A DNA stretch of 64,000 bases from Bugulina stolonifera (lineage: Eukaryota > Bryozoa > Gymnolaemata > Cheilostomatida > Bugulidae). The position numbers and the translations under genes are program-made. The notes beneath the pieces are model-generated. The model was not told the DNA's origin. It ran no database searches and worked only from the letters and a program-made list of their open reading frames with translations. Location: contig OW285189.1 of NCBI GenBank assembly GCA_935421135.1, positions 15,583,072-15,647,071 of the forward strand. The letters run 5' to 3'. Of this stretch, positions 58,927 through 64,000 are shown piece after piece (position 1 is the first letter of the stretch; each line of letters opens with the position of its first letter).

Positions 58927-59764
58927 ATATATTATGCAACTGAAACTGCTCCACACAGTAAATAGTAAATACATGTAATTATTTAGCACATAGGGGTAGA
59001 ATGTATTTTTATTGACCCAGAAATTTACACACGCCTAGACACAGAATCAGACAAGATTAGTGGGAGAGGACAACTTTAAAACAATCAATAGTTTATAGCC
59101 CATCAAGGTTAGACAAAAACAGACTGGTAGAAGATATGGGGAAGACAACTTTCCATCATAATCTATATACACTGTAACTATGTATGTCTTTTATGGTTCA
59201 ATGCTAGCTGCCCACTTATTTGGGGAATTGAGAACCCAGGCTAGTTACTGTCATGTTTGTTATGGTAATAACTCATTAACCCAATATATTGATTATGTTA
59301 TTGTTCTTATAATGTGAAACAAGATTCAGACTAGCATGAGTACTCTATTGATTATCACTAGCTGTCAGCAAATATTGTATTTCATAGCCCCTAGTCCTTT
59401 TTATGGTGTGGGATAATACCTGTATGTTTTAAACAGGATACCCATGTCATCAGACAAGTAACAAGTATATCTACTACCTAGATGTTTGTCAGCAGTTCAC
59501 TGTAAGTATAATATCATATGTATGTCAAAGTATGGTGTATGACATGTAGATATTGATACCACATTGCAAATTACCTGAATATTATAATACAATGTGCTTA
59601 ATATACTATGAACTGATGATATAAATTTATTGTGGATAGTATTCTGTATGTGGTAAGCATTGCATCTACACTGTTTTATTATTTAGCTTTTATCTCAAAA
59701 TGTTCTACGGTCTAAGTTGATTGAACTGGGACACTAACTCTAGCCATATTCTGTAGGTTAAACA
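58927..59764. other. Upstream region of the 284-residue paralog
   Basis: AT-rich with no coding exon. An acceptor-like ATATTCTGTAG ends at about 59757, just before the start codon, suggesting a non-coding 5' exon. Confidence 0.4.
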
Positions 59765-60619
59765 ATGGAAATAAATGGTGAAGAAGAACCCAAGGTTCTG
59801 TCAGATCTGAATGCTGCAGCTGAGGAGGAGCAAACTCAGAAGACTGTGGAACCTGAATCCAGAGATTCACCTGAAGCAACTGACCAATCAGCATCCACGG
59901 ATTCTGCCGGAATAGAACAGCCATCACCGCCAAAGGAGGTTACTGAAATTGAACAACAACAAACACCATCAAAAGATTCTCTCGAAATCGAAATAGAACA
60001 GCAAAATTCAACCATCCATGATGAAATCAGGCCTGAAGAAATGCCTGCTTCCCCATCTCCACCCAAGGTCTGGCCAACTACGTCAAATTCTTCTGACTTT
60101 GGGCCTAAGGCTGATGACGAAGAGGCACAACTGATGCCAGAAAAGAACTTACCAGATGGTCAAGGTGTTATTTCAGCAAGTAGAGCTACATTTGGTGAAG
60201 ATCAGTCGGTGTATTACAACTCACTGAACTATGACCCGGAAGCCGGTTATGATCCGTGTCGTGAATGGTTGCGTCTGATAGCAGGACTTACATCGGTAGT
60301 AGTAGCCATTGTGACTGTGTATCCGATTCACCTTGGTGTCGACTGCTTTTTAGATAATTATCAAGACGGAGATGTTGATCTAACTCAGTGTAAAAATTTG
60401 TTTAACATTGAATATTCCTTATCAGTTCTTATATTTTCAATATTACTGGAGGCGGCCATGATATTTCTCTTTGTTTATGCTTGTCGACATGAGTTCTGTG
60501 GAGTGAAGAGAAAATATACATCTGGTTTGTTGTTTTGTTCTAAGATGAGATCTCGCTCCTCGATTGTATATCCAATGTCTAAGGCAGACCCTCCGTCCAC
60601 ACCTAAACTGACTTACTGA
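59765..60619 (+). CDS. YDPCREW-domain membrane protein, middle paralog (284 aa)
   Basis: Single coding exon, family not recognised. Residues 1-155 are acidic and rich in Glu, Ser, Pro and Gln, so probably disordered. From about residue 162 the shared domain follows: YDPCREWLRLIAGL, hydrophobic helix, VYPIHLGVDCFLDNY, acidic loop, TQCKNLFNIE, second hydrophobic helix, YACRHEFCGVKRKY and a basic/Cys tail ending in VYPMSKADPPS. The domain is close to the 48.2-kb and 62.4-kb genes in protein and in DNA, while the N-terminal part is unrelated in sequence. ATG chosen because an AG acceptor lies 8 bp upstream and no earlier in-frame start exists nearby. Confidence 0.85.
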   Translation: MEINGEEEPKVLSDLNAAAEEEQTQKTVEPESRDSPEATDQSASTDSAGIEQPSPPKEVTEIEQQQTPSKDSLEIEIEQQNSTIHDEIRPEEMPASPSPPKVWPTTSNSSDFGPKADDEEAQLMPEKNLPDGQGVISASRATFGEDQSVYYNSLNYDPEAGYDPCREWLRLIAGLTSVVVAIVTVYPIHLGVDCFLDNYQDGDVDLTQCKNLFNIEYSLSVLIFSILLEAAMIFLFVYACRHEFCGVKRKYTSGLLFCSKMRSRSSIVYPMSKADPPSTPKLTY

Positions 60620-62379
60620 ATAATACAAAATAACTGGCTTGATTAAAGCAATATAAGCCAGACAGTGACAGATGACAGTAGTTTCTATATTGGCTGGTTT
60701 AAGATGACTTTGGTATAATTAATTGTTACAGTCTATTTCTACATTTCCATATATACTTTAATTATAGTTTATTTAGTTTTTTCTAAGCATAAATATAACC
60801 TTTCTCAAAGAAATACATAGGAGGTTCTTGGGTTGTGCAGAATCAGCAGTAATAGTAATTATAAATTATCTGGGGAAGTGGCGTGTTGCATAGCCTTTTA
60901 AAAAATCCATTCCATAATACGTAAATATATTCTTATACTGCATGAGTTATGGTGATATAATATAAGGAGGTAAAATGTTGATACACTTATATTGCATGTG
61001 TATAATACATGTATATTATAATACTATTAGTATGTGCTAAGCAGTGTGCTGTGTACTGATACAATCATCCCAGAGTGTTCTAATGGGGATGTATGGACTG
61101 TTGGGGATTAGATATGGTACTTTCAGGGAGCTCGGAGCCCATTGTACTACGGGATATTTATAGTGATTATGTAAACTTGCCAATAGCACAATGGGTAGGT
61201 AGCAGTTGTAAAGAATCAAATTTCTGTAGCCTAATTCACAAACAGATGTTGCATGCATATTACATCGGATGGAGTTAACTAAAAGCTAATTATATAATAC
61301 ATGTTTTTGAATATTTCTTTGCACCGTAACATTCGATTTTATTTTAACTTTTGACTTATGCCATGGAATTAGTTATATGTATATCAGTTAATAACTTTAT
61401 TATAAGACTAGAGAATGGTATGCTACAGTTACTTAGTATGATTGCTATTCACCTCTTATTATGGTTTAGATGTACCTCTTTTGCTGCTTGTTTCTGGCAC
61501 ATTGAGCTTGTGCTTGGTGCCTCGTGCCTAATAGGTCTACACAAAGTTTCCTGTATTATCAGGAATGAGAATCACTCTATAAATAGATGGTTCATGGAAT
61601 TACTTAATAATGCACTATACCATTCATTAGTTATTATATTGGGTCCATAAAACTGTAAGTTATTATTTTACTCTTCCACTGAAATTGGAAGCTTCAGCGG
61701 TTTTTTGTTAATGCAATCAGCATTACTCCTTGATGCAATATTGATATTCAGTGTACCATATTATTTGAAACATTATTTTATCCAAAGATAATATCTTCTA
61801 TAATGGAATTGTCTACTCTTGAACTTATATTCAGATCAAATTTCTGTCATGTTGAGGTTTTTCATATCGACTCCTACGTATGCATGTACATCACATCGCT
61901 TAACGCAAGGTTCTCTTGCCTATAAAATTTTATTTTATAAAGAAAATATTTCTTGAGTATACAATGTAGCATTGAAATTATACTGTTGTTTCTACTGCCA
62001 GTAAACTAGGTTCCAATCATTAATATAATTTAATAGTCATTTAATAAGGGAATAGGAAAAATGAACTTATTAAAATTCACTATGAATATTTTATTAATAT
62101 TGATTTAAGTCTAATTAATACGCAGCAACCGCTGGACTGATAAATGTCATTATAGTGATTATTGGACACAACTGCATATTCATTCGGGATGGCATGGCAG
62201 GTGTGCAAATACGGATAAGGATTTAGCACACTGATGCCTAATATGACTATTCTCTAACCGTAGCACATAGCAGTCCTTAAATTGCATACGATTGTATCAC
62301 AGAGAGGACAATTAAGCTGCAGCAGACAAGTTACAATCAACAGGAAAAGCTACGTCACAGTAGAAGAGATAAAAACTGG
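60620..62379. other. Intergenic between the second and third paralogs
   Basis: AT-rich. A 99-codon open frame at 61351-61650 is hydrophobic but lacks family similarity and splice context. A CACAGTAG acceptor-like site near 62355 could end a 5' UTR intron of the last gene. Nothing else supported. Confidence 0.4.
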
Positions 62380-62826
62380 ATGGCTCCAAGACATTCTGTT
62401 GCATTTGCTAACAAAAGTTCATCGCAGTTGGCAAACGATTACAAACTAGATTATCGAAATGATGCTACGTATGATCCGTGTCGTGAATGGCTACGTCTGA
62501 TAACAGGACTTACATCGATAGTAGTAGCCATTATTACAGTGTATCCAATTCATCTTGGTGTCGACTGTTACTTGGATCAGTACGAAAATGACAAACTAGA
62601 CCTATCACAGTGCAAGAATCTATTTAATATTGAGATATCCATGACAGTTCTCATCATTTCAGTACTACTAGAAGCCACCATGATATTCCTTTTCCTCTAC
62701 TCATGTCGGCATGAATTTTGTGGAGTTAAGAGACGATACGAGAAGGGAATAATTTGCTGCTCAGCATACAATACTGCCGTTGTTCATCCGATGGTCAGTC
62801 AAACGAGAAAAGACTTGAGTAAATAG
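62380..62826 (+). CDS. YDPCREW-domain membrane protein, short paralog (148 aa)
   Basis: Single coding exon, family not recognised. It has only ~29 residues before the shared domain, so it shows the minimal unit: YDPCREWLRLITGL, helix 1, TVYPIHLGVDCYLDQY, an acidic loop ENDKLDLS, QCKNLFNIE, helix 2 (ending IFLFLYSCRHEF), CGVKRRY and a tail GIICCSAYNTAVVHPM. Two transmembrane helices are predicted. Conserved Cys sit before helix 1, at the start and end of the inter-helix loop, and after helix 2. DNA identity with the 48.2-kb gene over helix 1 is very high, including synonymous sites, pointing to recent duplication or gene conversion. Confidence 0.85.
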   Translation: MAPRHSVAFANKSSSQLANDYKLDYRNDATYDPCREWLRLITGLTSIVVAIITVYPIHLGVDCYLDQYENDKLDLSQCKNLFNIEISMTVLIISVLLEATMIFLFLYSCRHEFCGVKRRYEKGIICCSAYNTAVVHPMVSQTRKDLSK

Positions 62827-64000
62827 TGGAATGTATATTATTCTAATAGCTCTAACCATATTATTTGTTCATTTCTACAGATCTATTTGTTTGGAAACAG
62901 TGAAATCAACTGTTCAGGCATAAATTATCATCTCGGAAACATTTCAAGGTTACAAAATCATAACATGATTTGACATTGGAAAACAGTGGCATAGTATGTA
63001 TATGACTTGAGTTTTTGGTTTATACTGACTCCTTTATATTTAACAGTCTATACTTTTACACAATCACCTGCAACCGAGGTTGGCAAGAGCGTATGTCTAT
63101 GATGCATTTTTGTATAATTCCTTATCATTATTATTTAGCACTGTAGGCAATTGACTTATGCAGGATTTTAACCTCGGTGTTGCAATACTACTGGTATGGT
63201 AGAAAGGTATTATGGGGATGATAGCTGCTCAAGGATTAACATTTACATGTACAATAGAAAGAGTGGTTATATGACTATTTATACCGGATGGCAGGCAGCA
63301 ATACTTGGGATAATGACCAGTGATATACACACTAAGCAGTATACACTATATATATTGACTTTGTAATTGTAGGATACCAAGCTGTATATAACAATGCATA
63401 TTCAGAATAACACTTTGAAGTTCTATCTAAAACTTTACGTTGCTGTTCAACTACCTTTACATTTTTATACATGATATAAGAGTGTTTGGTCAGTGAGAGA
63501 TTATTGGTCACTGTACTCGATATGACCCTGACTATGGAGAGCAGAAGGACATGCCTTCCCTATATCTAACGAGTTGACGCTAAACTAACTACAGTTTCAA
63601 AACAGGCAGCAGTATTTGATATTGCTCATAAGCATCCATGGCCTGGCTAATTGGAGGAAAGCAGATTGGGAAAGGAAAACAGCTTATAAGTGCACACTGC
63701 AGGGGGTACTGCATAGTTTTAGGTTATAGTACCCTCAATTGTACGAATTCTAGATTCATAATTCATCAGGGTGTATCTCCATTTCATTATGCATTCATTA
63801 TATTTTGCTATATCACAGAAAAAGCTTCTTAGGTATATTAAGTCATTCATCAAGACAAAAATATAAAATAATAATTGACGTGAAAAAAATATAGGTAACA
63901 ATCGGTGTGTGAGTTAGATACTATGTATTCTGATAAGTTAGGAAAGCAAAAACAATTATAATATTATAATGATAATATAATAAATAGTATTATAGAACAT
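62827..64000. other. 3' flank, no gene recognised
   Basis: AT-rich sequence after the short paralog up to the window end. Open frames near 63638-63901 on both strands show no similarity. Confidence 0.4.

Noticed and set aside
61351..61650. Hydrophobic 99-codon frame between the paralogs
   Set aside because: It does not contain the YDPCREW domain, has no similarity to known proteins and lies in AT-rich spacer.

Overview
The window is eukaryotic nuclear DNA from an animal. It is AT-rich and has spliced genes with GT-AG introns from about 100 bp to over 3 kb, minisatellites, and many transposon and LTR-type remnants. The identifiable proteins (ABHD13, MCM10, VKORC1 family, TRAPPC11, an IRE1/RNase L-type kinase-KEN protein) form a metazoan set. 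The intron density, AT content and unfamiliar lineage-specific genes would fit an early-branching invertebrate such as a sponge, but the sequence alone does not prove that. All exon coordinates below were read by eye from splice consensus, reading-frame continuity and remembered family similarity; no search was run.

Layout: 1.0-4.8 kb, ABHD13 (minus, 6 coding exons). 4.8-8.5 kb, intergenic, with a tRNA-derived SINE and a hAT-like MITE. 8.5-20.0 kb, a large plus-strand gene for a ~2100-residue protein whose C-terminus is a degenerate kinase plus KEN module; its 3.2-kb intron holds a TTAA-flanked MITE and a 1.6-kb inverted-LTR element. 20.5-28.3 kb, MCM10 (minus, 16 coding exons, convergent with the previous gene). 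28.9-29.5 kb, a hAT-type MITE with a perfect 8-bp target duplication. 31.6-32.9 kb, a VKORC1-family gene (minus, 3 exons). 35.9-46.6 kb, TRAPPC11 (plus, 24 exons). 48.2-62.8 kb, three tandem plus-strand paralogs (1071, 284 and 148 residues) that share a ~115-residue C-terminal membrane domain I cannot assign to a known family. Between the first and second paralogs lies a 7-kb transposon cluster: inverted LTRs, a direct-repeat-flanked zinc-finger ORF, a second hAT MITE and a solo LTR.

How the genes relate: the housekeeping genes act in separate processes (DNA replication, vesicle tethering, quinone reduction/thiol oxidation, a lipid or ester hydrolase) and show no shared pathway. The two unfamiliar systems are the cytosolic-looking pseudokinase-pseudoRNase and the tandem family with the conserved YDPCREW membrane domain. 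A recurring oddity is that tandem repeats sit directly against exon boundaries, and two of them carry splice-site-like sequence in every unit.
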